From: Picocystis sp. L7
Taxonomy: Eukaryota > Chlorophyta > Picocystophyceae > Picocystales > Picocystaceae
Direction: 5' to 3'
DNA length: 64,000 nt
Assembly: GCA_020975725.1 (NCBI GenBank)
Contig: QXJR01000019.1
Span: forward strand, 124,001-188,000
In this document: piece by piece, positions 21,189-31,590 of the stretch
Layout: each line of letters begins with the position of its first letter
How positions within the stretch are numbered: position 1 is the stretch's first letter
The notes under the pieces: generated by a model
Seen by the model: only the letters and a program-made list of their open reading frames with translations
Told to the model about the DNA's origin: nothing
Database searches by the model: none
Program-made: the position numbers and the translations under genes

Positions 21189-21482
21189 TGTTGAGGCTGC
21201 TCAAGCCCTGGTCCCTGGGAGGTCGAATCCCTTAAGGACCACGACCGAGTTTCGGTCGAGTACCTTCGAGGAGTTTGGGGCCCCTCTGGGTCCTCGAAGG
21301 GCGATGCCCATTCCTGCAGTGTTCGATACCGACGAGGAGGGATCCCGGTTACTGAGAGGTCCTCTGCGGTCGATGAAGCCGCCATTGAGTGGGGATACTC
21401 ACCACTCATTCTTGCATGTAATATACAACTACGAAGGTGGCAACCCACGAACGTATCCAAAGTCAACACCCTGCTTCTTACA
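21189..21482 (+). repeat. Left LTR (294 bp)
   Basis: TG...CA ends. Inside are a perfect 7-bp-stem hairpin (CGACCGA GTT TCGGTCG) and a nearby inverted pair CCTTCGAG / CTCGAAGG. Nearly identical to the right LTR. Confidence 0.93.
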
Positions 21483-21497
21483 TGGTATCGGAGCCCG
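21483..21497 (+). other. Primer-binding site matching initiator tRNA-Met
   Basis: TGGTATCGGAGC follows the left LTR at once. It differs by one base from TGGTATCAGAGC, the complement of the 3' end of plant initiator tRNA-Met, which is the standard primer of plant Ty1/copia elements. Confidence 0.85.
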
Positions 21498-21590
21498 TTT
21501 GAAGCAGAAGAAAACAGAAAACAAACTGAAAAACTAAACAGAAAGAAAACGCAAAAAAAAAAAAGGAAAACAGAGAAAAGCAAAAACAAA

Positions 21591-22560
21591 ATGGAAGGAG
21601 TGAACTTCGAGAAACTGAACTCGGAAAATTTCCCGATATGGAAACATCGGATGAAAGCTTTGCTGGTCACCAAGGGAGTTGGAGAAGCCATCTTAAACAA
21701 AGACAGTGAACACTCTGAAAAGGCATTGGCACTCATGTGCTTGTGTGTGAGCAATGAGTATGTGGATTTGGTGGCGAACTCCGAATCTGCGCAGCATGCG
21801 TGGACGATGCTCGAGGACATACATGCGGGTCAAACCGCCGCTCGCCGTCTCACCCTACGCATGGAGTTAACAGGACTTACCAAGAAACCGGAGGAAAGCA
21901 TGATGAGCTTCATCATGCGTGGAAAGCAGATCTGCACCAACCTGCGCGCGATCGATGGGTCGGTGACCGACATCCATCTGATCGATGCGATCCTATCTGG
22001 CCTGCCGGAGGAATATGCCAACAAGGTAGAGATGCTAACTACCTTGGGAGAGACAGATATGCTCAAAATTCAGAATCAGCTTCTCCAGGCAGAAAGTGCC
22101 ATCACGGTGCGAGAGACATCTAGAGGCCAGGTTGCTTTCGCTACGCAGAACCGACGCCCGAAGTTTACCTGCAGCTATTGTGGCAGAAGTGGACATGGCC
22201 GCGAAAAATGCTGGTACCTGAACGGATTGCCTCCACATCTGCAGAAACAGCCCAGAAACGATAGGGAGACGGATGAAAAGGTTGCACTGGTCTCTTACGC
22301 TCTGGAATGTGGAGAAGCAAACTGTTTGGAAAACATCTGGATCGTGGACAGCGGCGCCACCGCTCATGTTTGCGCTCAACAAGCGATGTTTACATCGCTG
22401 ACACAAGAAGCATCGCCGCAGTCCATCTTGGTTGGAAATGGAGAAGTAGTGCACGCCAAGCAATCTGGCACCGTTGCTCTTGCGGAAAACCTGGAATTGC
22501 ATGAGGTGCTGTTTTGCCCGGATCTACGGGTGAACTTAATCTCGGTTCCAAAACTGATGG
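21591..22560 (+). pseudogene. Gag and protease region of the Ty1/copia fossil
   Basis: The reading frame begins shortly after the primer site. Gag shows the copia-type N terminus (NFEKLNSENFPIWKHRMKAL) and a CX2CX4HX4C zinc knuckle (CSYCGRSGHGREKCW). The aspartic protease active site is DSGATAHV. It belongs to the broken element described for 21189-23992. Confidence 0.85.
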
Positions 22561-22949
22561 AACGTGGATGCAACGTGTACTTTGAAAATGGGGAATGTGC
22601 GATTTGGAAAGGAAAGCAGAAAGTCCTCAGTGCGGTGCAGAAAAATGGTCTTTACGTGATCTGTGGAAAAATGGAAAACGTTTTCTCAGCCATGGAGTGG
22701 CACAGAAAATTGGCTCATTTTGGCCAGATGGAAAAGCTGCACGACACCGTGGTAGGTGTACCAGACGATCAAAAGTGGAAAATGTCAAGCAATCCTTGCT
22801 GACCACCTTTGAAGGCAGAGACCTTGGGCCCACGGATCACTTTCTGGGAATTAAAATGGAACGTGACCGAACTGGAAAAACGGTCTTTCTCAGTCAAGAG
22901 ACCTACGTGAACAACGTACTGGAAAGGTTCAGAATGGCAGATTGCTACA

Positions 22950-23704
22950 GTGTCTCTACGCCATTGGAACCTGGAACAAAATGGACCTCAGATGCATCAG
23001 GGACAGAATCCAACTTTCCATATCAGGAATTGGTTGGGTGTCTCATGTACCTTGTAGTGTCCACAAGACCAGACATAGCTTATGTGACCAATCGTCTGGC
23101 CCGCTATGTCTCTGCACCAACTAGCAATCACGTGGCCGTGGCCAAGAGGGTCCTGAAATACCTGAATGGCACAAAGGCAGTTGGTATCTTGCTGGGTGAC
23201 AGCTCCCCAAGTTTGCTGGAAGGCTATTGTGATGCCAATTACGGAGGCTGTGAAGAAACCAGACGTAGCACAACTGGCTACGTGTTCACTTTGCACGGCA
23301 GTTTGGTTTCCTGGCAGACAAAATTGCAGAAAACAGTTGCTGTGTCCACGACGGAGGCCGAGTATATGGCTGCTGCTTCTGCAGCAAAAGAAGCGTTGTA
23401 CCTGAGAAAGGTGTTGAATGATATTGGATTTGGGGCCCAATGCATCACCATTCATTGTGACAATCAAGGTGCTGTGAATTTGACGAAGAACGCTCTGACC
23501 GTTTCCCGTACGAAACACGTCGACATCGCCCATCATTTTGTGCGGAACCGCGTGAGTCGGGGAGAGCTGAAATTCCAGTACATCAGCACAAATGATCAGC
23601 TGGCCGATTTCCTGACCAAGGCCCTGGGGCCCACCAAGTTGCAAGCTGCATTGAAGACATTGGGCTTGTTGGAATACCAGGCCATGAGCAGGGGAGAGTG
23701 TTGA
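22950..23704 (+). pseudogene. Reverse transcriptase end and RNase H region of the Ty1/copia fossil
   Basis: Copia-type motifs are visible: STRPDIAYVTNRLARY at the end of the reverse transcriptase region, then RNase H signatures YCDANYGGC, STTEAEYMAAASAAKEALYL, HCDNQGAVNL, KHVDIAHHFVR and DQLADFLTKAL. It belongs to the broken element described for 21189-23992. Confidence 0.88.
23686..23698 (+). other. Purine-rich tract before the right LTR
   Basis: AGCAGGGGAGAG directly precedes the right LTR and fits the polypurine tract that primes plus-strand synthesis in this family. Confidence 0.65.
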
Positions 23705-23992
23705 GGCTGCTCAAGCCCTGGTCCCTGGGAGGTCGAATCCCTTAAGGACCACGACCGAGTTTCGGTCGAGTACCTTCGAGAAGTATGGGGCCCCTCTGGG
23801 TCCTCGAAGGGCGATGCCCATTCCTGCAGTGTTCGATACCGACGAGGAGGGATCCCGGTTACTGAGAGGTCCTCTGCGGTCGATGAAGCCGCCATTGAGT
23901 GGGGATACTCACCACTCATTCTTGCATGTAATATACAACTACGAAGGTGGCAACCCACGAACGTATCCAAAGTCAACACCCTGCTTCTTACA
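23699..23992 (+). repeat. Right LTR (294 bp)
   Basis: Starts TGTTGAGGCTGC and ends CTTCTTACA. Two differences from the left LTR by my count, both in the stretch after CCTTCGAG. Confidence 0.93.
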
Positions 23993-23997
23993 GCCCT
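23993..23997. repeat. Right target-site duplication (GCCCT)
   Basis: Exact copy of 21184-21188. Confidence 0.9.
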
Positions 23998-26407
23998 TCG
24001 GCTTTTTGGTCCTTCAACGCTCCCGGAACAATGCCACCTGTATTCCTTCACGAATTCAATTTCTTCCGAACCGGAGTTTCATCATCATCAACAACAATGG
24101 TTGATCGCAAGGTAGGAGTCTCTATGAACGAGCTATGTATTGGTTTTCAAGGTCGTCTTTTGTATCAGATTTTAGAAAACATCCGCATGTGTTTCATTCG
24201 TACCTCACAGGCGGTACTTGATTTCACAAGGACATTTTTTTCCCAGTTGATACCAATGATTCGAAAACGAAGCGTGTCAAATGTAGATACTCGTGATTAC
24301 CTTGGATGGTCCTCGAATCTGCTTCACTGGGATCATCAAAAGTTGATGGGGAAAGCACGACTGAACTTCCTCAATGGTTACGATCCTGGACTGGAAAATC
24401 TTTCCAGAGTGCAATGTGAAAGATAGTGCAATTGTCAAGAGATCTAACGGGTTTCGTTTCTACAAGCGACTAGGAGCTTTACAGAATGTAGGAAAGCAAG
24501 AAGTACGTGTTCACTCTAACACTCGACAGGCTGGCTCGATACCCACAAGCAAGGCATCGATCGACGATCGACTGCTTGTGCGTGCACACGGTTAATGACC
24601 GTGCCTTAGAACAACATACGTTTCCAGAGCCACCTTGGACGCCAGGAAGATGTACGACTACCATTTATATCCATGATCCGTAAGCTTCAACACGAAGTCG
24701 AGCTGTAGTTGTTCGTTGGGTAGGCTCGCAAACGAACGAAGGAATTGCAAAGGAACTGTTGTTGTTGATCGAGGCAGCCGCGCATTTCGAATCGTTTTCA
24801 CGTAATTCATAGCCTCATATCTCGTGATGGACAGCAGCGACATGCGGCGACGTTGATTGTAGGCGATCAGTGATGCTACAGCGCTTGTGACCCTTCGGAA
24901 TTAACCACAGCTGGATAAGGTACGTCCTTTCCAGGCTGCAACGGAGTCACTGCACCCTCGATGCGAACCGTCCCTTTCTTGTTCGCAGCACCTCATGGAT
25001 GCATGACTGTGAGAATCATTGCCACTGCATGATCCAATACCGCGCATCCTGGATATGCAGACCGAATGGCTGACATTCGCATTCCAGAACACCATGTTGA
25101 ATGAATGCCTTGGATAATATTCCTCCCAGCATTCCTTTGTGCTGACAATAAGGTCTAATCTTGTAGATCCAGCGTTCGTTCACGCTCGCCGTCGCTGTGG
25201 TTTGCTGATTTACTCAACATCGATCCGAAACCGGTGCATACGAAGAGGCAATTGACTATTCGCCAATGGCATAAGAGTCAAGTTTTTCGCTTCTGATTAT
25301 TCTCCAATTGGTGCACTGTCGAGCACCTTGTACGACTATGGACGAATGGAATACTCCAGAATAACAGCCGCACAGGGCGATCATGACGATTACAATTTCG
25401 CCGTATGGAATATTCAGCCCTACACAGGGAAACGGCAATTCTTGCTTCTGAGAATGCTTTAGACTTGCGTCGCACTATGCCTGCAGGTTACCGGTACGTT
25501 GTTACAGCGCGAGAATATGGATGAAAATACCGCACTTCTTCTTAACAAATGTGGTGGCGTTCTTGGGTCACAATCGATGGCCCTTTCAGGACTTCTAGGT
25601 GAATTTGTATCAATGCACGGATATGGTTTTGCATGAAAGCCGTGGATAGCAATGGCCACAGCACTCCTGCTGGCTTTGAAAAGCCACTGCTGGTTCTTGG
25701 AGAGGCGTTCTTTGTAAGTACCAGTTGTGTTGGTTCTTGAATAGAGTTTGCTGATATGGATTGAGCGGTCCCTTGGGAGATGGCCTTCCGACGGTTCAAG
25801 ACTATCTTGCATGGTGTACAGCACACATTTGGATATAGGACATGTCCTTTTGAAATCCTAACGTTGGTTGATCACTGTACGTGAAAATAGACTGCTTCCT
25901 TCGCCACAGCTCTGTGGTGCGCCGCAAAGTAGATGCGTGTGGTGAAAGAAACCGGCGTAGGACAAGCCAGTTGCCTCTTCTCGTCATTCTATGTCACTCT
26001 TAGGGCTCGTCACACTACCCGCCATGGAGGAACACTGTTCACAATGTCAGGTCCGTTTCGGCGGGTTGTCCCAAGAGACCCATGGGAAAATTGCGATTCC
26101 TGGAGCTTCCAAAGGTACGGAACAGGAGTTCCGGTCATCAAAAGTTAGAAATTGCCTTCACCTTTTGCGTGCACTTGCACATCGTTGGCGAGGGGTTCTG
26201 CGCTTGGGAACTCCAGGCGGATCGGATCGGAAGCGATCGAGACGCTCGTTGCGGTTTATTGAGCGCACAAAGCGGAAGGGGCTTGCGCGTGCTTCCGGTT
26301 GGGTTCAGCGAGATCCCAGTCAAGGACGCAGCCACCGATGTTCTCAATTTGACACCCTCGAAACGCAGAGTAGCAGAATGTGGGGTTCGGGCCCCTTTCG
26401 AGCGGCT
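23998..26407. other. Gene-poor stretch between the Ty1/copia element and the receptor kinase-RING gene
   Basis: 2.4 kb with only short frames on either strand and no motif that I recognise. The last few hundred bases should hold the 3' UTR of the minus-strand kinase gene. Confidence 0.45.
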
Positions 26408-27907
26408 CTATTCCCAGTGTACATACGTTTCCGGAGTCTTTGCGATGGTGAAGGCCTTGACGGACTGGCGACAGATGGGACAGCTGAACAGATCTCGAAA
26501 CTGGCATTTGGAGAGACAAAGCTCGCATATCGTGTTGTGTCCGCAGGGCAGGCACCTGTACAGTCTTGGCCTGTCCATGCAGAGGAGGCAGTCCCTGGTG
26601 GATTCCCCCGATGCATGCTCCAGGGAGTGAAGGCGTGAGGACGACCTTTGGCCGGGAGTGACCATCTGCTCCAGCGTCGGCAGTACGTCCGACGAGTTCG
26701 GGCGGTCTGCAGGGTCCGCCAGGGTGCATCTCTGCGCCATTTCGCAAAGCACGTCCAGGTGTTCTGCAGGCCACTTGCTCAGCCTCGGTGACAACCCATT
26801 GAGGGACACCTCCAAGGCGGAAGAAGGCCGAGCTTGGGAGGAGACAGCATCGACCAAGTTTCTACACGCCGGAGGCCTGGCAGGATCAAAGGCTAGCACG
26901 CCCGTGATGAGTTCGAGCAAGACCACTCCAAAGGCATACACATCCACCTTTGGGCCGATCGAGCCCGTGGTTTCGTACTCCGGAGCCATGTAACCCGAGG
27001 TTCCTTCGGCCCTGTCACCTTGTTCCAAGTCTGACGGACTCTCGTCCTGGTCGAAATGCAACAGACAGGAAGTGCCAAAGTCCGCAAGGCGCGCTCGATA
27101 TTCGGTGTCCAGCAGCACGTTGGATGTTTTCAGGTCCCTGTGGATCACTGGAGGGCTTGCTCTCTCGTGCAGGTACACCAAGGCTTCTGCAATATCCAGG
27201 GCCACGTTCTCGCTCTCTTCCCAAGTAAGCATACCGAGCCTATCTTCCAAGGACCCTCCCCCCATATAGTCGAACAGCAGCGCGTAGATACCGTCCTCGT
27301 TGCAAGCGCCGCGAAACGGCACCAGGTTCGGATGTTCGAGGGACATGAGCGTCTTCACTTCTTGCCAGTATCGTTGCTTGCTGGTGGAGTTTGTGATGTC
27401 GATCTTCTTGACGGCAAACATTCTTCTTTCTGCGAACTTGGCCTTGTACACGGTGCCATGGGATCCCGAGCCTATGACGGCGGCATCGTCGAATTGGTTG
27501 GTGGCTTGCTTCAGTTCCTTGAGTGTGAAGATTCCATTGTGATCGTCTCGAAACGGGGGCCATTCGTGGGGTCCTTCCAGTGCTGGTGTGCCCGTTCTCG
27601 CTGAATTGACCCCCGCCTGATTTCTGGCCGCTTGCATTTGCTCCATCCTTCTGGTGTTGCACAGGTGGACCAGTATCCCGAGCAGCACCAGTCCTCCAAC
27701 GATCCCGATGATGATTCCCGCCACCGTTCCCAGGTCTGCTTCGCAGTAGCACACCCCATCTTGGATGGTGCACCTGCTGATCCCTCCACACGTGATGGGG
27801 CACGCTCCGTCGCAGTCGTCTGCCTTGGCTCTTGTCGTTTGAAGCACGAGCAGTCCCCACAGCATCCACGCCTCGTATCCCAGGTCCGTTCGGGTCCGAG
27901 GATGCAT
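26408..27907 (-). CDS. RLK/Pelle-type receptor kinase with a C-terminal RING finger
   Basis: 499 residues from an ATG at 27907. A signal sequence (MLWGLLVLQTTRAKA) is followed by a very short Cys-rich ectodomain of about 30 residues (CDGACPITCGG, CYCEADLG) and one membrane span (VAGIIIGIVGGLVLLGILVHL). The kinase domain has a glycine loop GSGSHGTVYKA at about 146, the invariant Lys in FAVKKI, the RLK/Pelle-style catalytic loop HRDLKTSNVLLD, LADFGTS and YMAPEY. Residues 440-499 form a C3HC4 RING: CLLC, CGHNTICELC, CPIC. A ligase domain fused to the tail of a receptor kinase suggests coupled phosphorylation and ubiquitination at the plasma membrane. All catalytic residues I can check are present. 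A small-residue N-terminal extension before MLWGLL may not be translated. Confidence 0.87.
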   Translation of the reverse strand: MHPRTRTDLGYEAWMLWGLLVLQTTRAKADDCDGACPITCGGISRCTIQDGVCYCEADLGTVAGIIIGIVGGLVLLGILVHLCNTRRMEQMQAARNQAGVNSARTGTPALEGPHEWPPFRDDHNGIFTLKELKQATNQFDDAAVIGSGSHGTVYKAKFAERRMFAVKKIDITNSTSKQRYWQEVKTLMSLEHPNLVPFRGACNEDGIYALLFDYMGGGSLEDRLGMLTWEESENVALDIAEALVYLHERASPPVIHRDLKTSNVLLDTEYRARLADFGTSCLLHFDQDESPSDLEQGDRAEGTSGYMAPEYETTGSIGPKVDVYAFGVVLLELITGVLAFDPARPPACRNLVDAVSSQARPSSALEVSLNGLSPRLSKWPAEHLDVLCEMAQRCTLADPADRPNSSDVLPTLEQMVTPGQRSSSRLHSLEHASGESTRDCLLCMDRPRLYRCLPCGHNTICELCLSKCQFRDLFSCPICRQSVKAFTIAKTPETYVHWE

Positions 27908-28337
27908 CGTGTTGGACGTGTCTGGGTCTGGATGGGTGATCTATGGTTCGGTTCGCGGTGGGACGGGACCTACCTTCGTGGACCTGTTCGCAGGTTGCAC
28001 TGGATGTGTTTCCACGATCCCTTTCGATCCTGTTTCCTCTCGATTCGCTCCTGTGTGGTGCATGGCCTGCTTCGCAACCGAAGGTACGTCCCAGTGGCCA
28101 AGGGTCGGTGCTCACCGGATCCGAAACCCGTCCTCCAGGGTGAGTGACCCGAAAAAGGGAAGGAAGGTGGACGAAACCAAGGACCAAGGTGAACACCCCG
28201 TCCATCCCGAGAGATCCTGGTCCATGCTTGTGAGGCGCACCGTAGAGACATCGTGACGTGGCTACGAGACGATGTCGACACTGTGCGGGGATTCCGGGGA
28301 AGGACAAGAGGGCGGTGGAGTGCTTGCGATGAAAGGC
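27908..28337. other. Promoter region of the kinase-RING gene
   Basis: GC-rich 430 bp between the minus-strand kinase start and copy B of the dispersed repeat. Frames here are shadows. A CACGTG site lies just inside the gene at 27789-27794. Confidence 0.4.
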
Positions 28338-29046
28338 ATCCGTCCGACGGGCTCGAGGTGGTGGAATCACGCTACACAATTGGGGTCAAACACCTACGAT
28401 GCATGGGAAGAGATGCTCGTGTGGGGGGTCCATCGTGTGGATGCAAATAATGACGTGCTCGCTGATGCATGTCGACCTCTTGACCAACGAGTGCGCTCCA
28501 AAGGGAATTCGGCTTGCATCGGTTGGAGGCTGATTCCCAAAGTTGAAAGGTTGCAACCCCCTGCGTCCGTGGCCAAGAAGCTTATCTCTCCCAATTGAAA
28601 GCCAGGTAAACCGGAGGAAAGAGAATTCCACTCTCTCCAGAAGGGGTGGGAGGAGTCCTCTATTAGTACTTTCCCATTTCAAGCAAAATCAAAGTGGGAA
28701 CGTTATGCCAGTCCTACCGCTTGTGCACGTTCAGAGCGACAATGTAATCCGGCAAAGCGGTCCGAACGAAAGTTAGAACAAGATAAAGACAGGGTGAATT
28801 GTAAGAGTTGACCTGCACCCCCTCAATCTAGCGCGAAGCATGTGAAATGGCAAGGTCATCACATCCAAACACCACGAACTTCATTGGACTCAGTCAACGC
28901 TTTAAGGGAATTTTTTGTCAAACGTAATATGTTCTAAGCTCGTTTTTGAACTTGGTTGCATCATCTAGTAGATATCGCAAGTTTTGCAAGCTATATCATA
29001 TGATACCGCAAGGGTTACACTATACCTCTCTCGTCCCCACCCTGGA
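28338..29046 (+). repeat. Copy B of the unnamed ~0.7-kb dispersed repeat
   Basis: Aligns with the reverse complement of 15570-16262 over about 700 bp, with the same anchors in the same order. The peptide EEMLVWGVHRVDANND, a following CRPLDQRV, then KPGKPEEREF and KGWEESS mirror copy A in the same relative frame. In the first 29-residue block 16 positions are identical. The frame is interrupted by a stop between blocks. It is probably a fragment of a multicopy element or gene family. I cannot assign a known class. Confidence 0.65.
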
Positions 29047-29817
29047 TTTCCTCTCCCACACCCGAGGATCATAAATCCACCTCCACCAGGGTCCTCATGC
29101 CCCTCATGCCATTGGATTTGTGTGTGGAGGGTGTTGCGACCTTGATCGCAACGATGGGGAGGGAAGACGGGGTCAAGGGAGCCCGAAATAGAAGTTAGTA
29201 GGAGAAGAACTCGATTCTGTCCTTTTGGTTGGAACCATCCCTCCCCCGAATCGAAAGAGGATGGGGATGGAAGGCAACCAATTGTGGCGGTATGGTGGAT
29301 CCATCCCACAAACCCATCCCTGCCCACCTCATTGAGCCCGCTCAATTATACAGCTGCATCTGGAGATCCTTTCTTACACAAAGAAAACACATATCGACGT
29401 ACAAAACATCAACAGATTGAGTTGCAAACTCAACAAGTGTCTACGATCATCCAAACAATCGGCGAACTATACTCTCAATATGCACACAACTGTCTTGCAA
29501 AGGAAAGGGTCAGTGGGAGCACTCCAATGTAGAGGTGTGTATGGAGAACAGAAGGTCGAGCGGAATCCTTTCATGAGTAAAATTAAAGGTGATTTATCAC
29601 GCATCGCGATACAAGGAAAGAGATTCATCGCACCAGGCAAAATTTTGAGTCATCGGTGTTCAAGTAGTCAACTGCCTGGCAGGGGATCCGACCGATCCCA
29701 CTCACAGCACTGCCTCCTGGAAGCAAAGAGGAAACTCCGCGACGGGTACAGATCTTCCAGCATATGGAATATGCCCCTCCTAGAGAGCACATCCACAACT
29801 TCGCCCCGTGCTGCCTG
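29047..29817. other. Intergenic, 3' flank of TRAPPC13
   Basis: No gene recognised. Frames are short and lack motifs. The right end must contain the 3' UTR of the minus-strand TRAPPC13 gene. Confidence 0.45.
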
Positions 29818-31590
29818 CTAAATCACAGGCAGGGTCCCATCTACGTACATGTCGTATCTGGGAAGCGAACACAAAACAGTGCCCGTCCCTTTGTCCATGG
29901 CACAGACGGCCGGCAACGGGTGCACACCAGATTTGCAAGCCACCATGGTGAAATCGACTGCTTGCTCCTCCAGAGGACCTAAACTATCAAACACTACTTC
30001 CCTCTTGCCTTGCACCAAAAAACTTGCTCTGGGTCCCGTGGCCTCAATCTGCATCATCACTGGACCCAACGTTCCCTCAGTCAGATTCCTCAACTTGAAC
30101 GTTGCACAAAACGGCGCTTCGAGCGCTGCAGGGCTGGGGACAAAGTGCACGGCCAGCTCTACGTTGGCAGATGCGGATTGAGATGCCATGACTTGCTGTG
30201 TTCTCAGCTCTCCCTTCTCTCCCATGGGCATGCGCCATTCCACCCGCAGACGTCCCAGGCGCTCGGCGTCCGGCACGTCTCCCATCGTCCATGGTGCCTT
30301 GCCCCTCTTTTCTTCCAACGCAAACACGAAGTGCCGCGTACCACCTGCAGGAGCCATAAGATCTAAGTTTCTTGCCACTCGGGATATCCGATCCATCGCA
30401 CGTGCTTTCGCTGCGGACAGGGTCCTATTCACTACCGAATTCCTTTCTCTTTCCAAAGGGGAGTCCGCCTCCGCAAAGCTATGTGCCGATGGCTTGCTTT
30501 TGTCCTCCCCGGATCCATTTCCCCCGGCTTTGCGAACGTGCTCCAGGAAGGACGAGCATATTCCCGAGCTATATGCTTCATCGTCCACTCCCACAAGCCT
30601 GCAGCACAGATGTGGACGGGGTTCAAAACGAACATGCCTCAACAGCAAGGGCGTGTCGGTGAGATTTTCCAGCGCAGCTTCGACAAAGGTGACCGGTCCC
30701 GCTGAAGCATCTGCTTGGGACCCCTTTTCCCAGACATCTTTCACGCTGGTGGTGATGCGCAGGGGATACTCCACCTCGAACTTGAAGTGCTGGGGTAGGA
30801 CTCGTCTGGCGCCCTGAGCATCTGTGTACGTGCAGGAGCAGACCAGGCTGTGCGGTCCTGCCGTTTGCATGGGATACTGCACGCAGAAATCGAACCTTTC
30901 GCCTGGTCCGAGTCGTTTCAGCGTATCCAGGTTCCTCTCCACCGGTCGGTTCTGGTCTGCGCGGGAGGGATCGCCCCCTCGTTCTTCGTTCTGCATCGGT
31001 TGGCCCGTGGGGTCCAAGTCCTGTCCTTCATTGGATTCGTTTCCAGCATGGAAGAGCACGGTTTTCTTCCCTTCACACCTCATCTCTGCTTGCACATCGA
31101 TTTCGGTGGCATATCCTTGTCCTCCGTTGACCAGGCACACGTAGGCATGAAAGGTGGTTCCAACGTGTGCGTTTCCGAATTGCTGCGGCAATCTCAACGG
31201 AGGCAGATGCATCGGATTCTTCCGGAACAGTTTGGCGTTCGTCGTGTCGTGTTCCTGGGTGTCAGGAACGTTTGGCGTCGTCGTTTCGTCTGCGCTTGCT
31301 TGGGATTGTCCTGTGTATCCGGTTTGCCCCTTTCCTTCGTTTTCACGGGTGGTTTCGAAGGCCCTGCATCTTTGCCACGTGTCTTGCGTGGGTTCGCATG
31401 GATCCATGGCGATGGCAAAGTCCGGTTTACCCAATCGCATGGGCAAGAAGCGAAGCAGCACGTCTCCATGGACGTGGGCGCCCTCTTTGTTCTTCCTATG
31501 CGTTTGGATGGTGGATGGGACGTGTGTCTCCTGCGTGTCCCCATCTCCACCGTCGTCCGAAGGCGAAGGTGGGCTGTTGATGGCGTTCAT
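29818..31590 (-). CDS. TRAPPC13: TRAPPC13 (DUF974) subunit of the TRAPP tethering complex
   Basis: 590 residues from the ATG at 31590 (MNAINSPPSPSDD). The frame continues a little upstream but only with a TTG. The family hallmarks are visible: LLRFLPMRLGKPDFA near the N terminus (LLALKVMRLTKP in animals), LRLPQQFGNAHVGTTFHAYVCL ([20 protein letters not shown]), a beta-sandwich block ending HSLVCSCTYTDAQG, then HFKFEVEYPLRI and a conserved ENLTDTPLLLRHVRFEP. The protein is about 170 residues longer than the human one because of charged, low-complexity inserts near residues 75-90, 165-190 and 330-370. TRAPPC13 belongs to the metazoan and plant TRAPP III-type complexes that tether vesicles at Golgi and autophagic membranes. 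It lies head-on behind VPS13 on the same strand. Confidence 0.85.
   Translation of the reverse strand: MNAINSPPSPSDDGGDGDTQETHVPSTIQTHRKNKEGAHVHGDVLLRFLPMRLGKPDFAIAMDPCEPTQDTWQRCRAFETTRENEGKGQTGYTGQSQASADETTTPNVPDTQEHDTTNAKLFRKNPMHLPPLRLPQQFGNAHVGTTFHAYVCLVNGGQGYATEIDVQAEMRCEGKKTVLFHAGNESNEGQDLDPTGQPMQNEERGGDPSRADQNRPVERNLDTLKRLGPGERFDFCVQYPMQTAGPHSLVCSCTYTDAQGARRVLPQHFKFEVEYPLRITTSVKDVWEKGSQADASAGPVTFVEAALENLTDTPLLLRHVRFEPRPHLCCRLVGVDDEAYSSGICSSFLEHVRKAGGNGSGEDKSKPSAHSFAEADSPLERERNSVVNRTLSAAKARAMDRISRVARNLDLMAPAGGTRHFVFALEEKRGKAPWTMGDVPDAERLGRLRVEWRMPMGEKGELRTQQVMASQSASANVELAVHFVPSPAALEAPFCATFKLRNLTEGTLGPVMMQIEATGPRASFLVQGKREVVFDSLGPLEEQAVDFTMVACKSGVHPLPAVCAMDKGTGTVLCSLPRYDMYVDGTLPVI

Larger units (their letters stand above)
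21189..23992 (+). mobile_element. Ty1/copia LTR retrotransposon, young but broken
   Basis: The 2804-bp element is bounded by 294-bp LTRs and a 5-bp target duplication. Recognised parts in order are left LTR, primer-binding site, gag with a CCHC zinc knuckle, aspartic protease, the end of the reverse transcriptase region with RNase H, a purine-rich tract and the right LTR. This order and the RNase H type identify Ty1/copia. The element is shorter than the usual ~5 kb and is not whole, with about one major break. The two LTRs differ at only 2 of 294 positions by my count, so the insertion is recent in evolutionary terms. I give no date because no substitution rate is known for this organism. 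Confidence 0.93.

Noticed and set aside
21200-21230. GGTCGAATCCC in the LTR recalling a tRNA T-arm
   Set aside because: No acceptor, D or anticodon stems around it, and the same words recur in all LTR copies.
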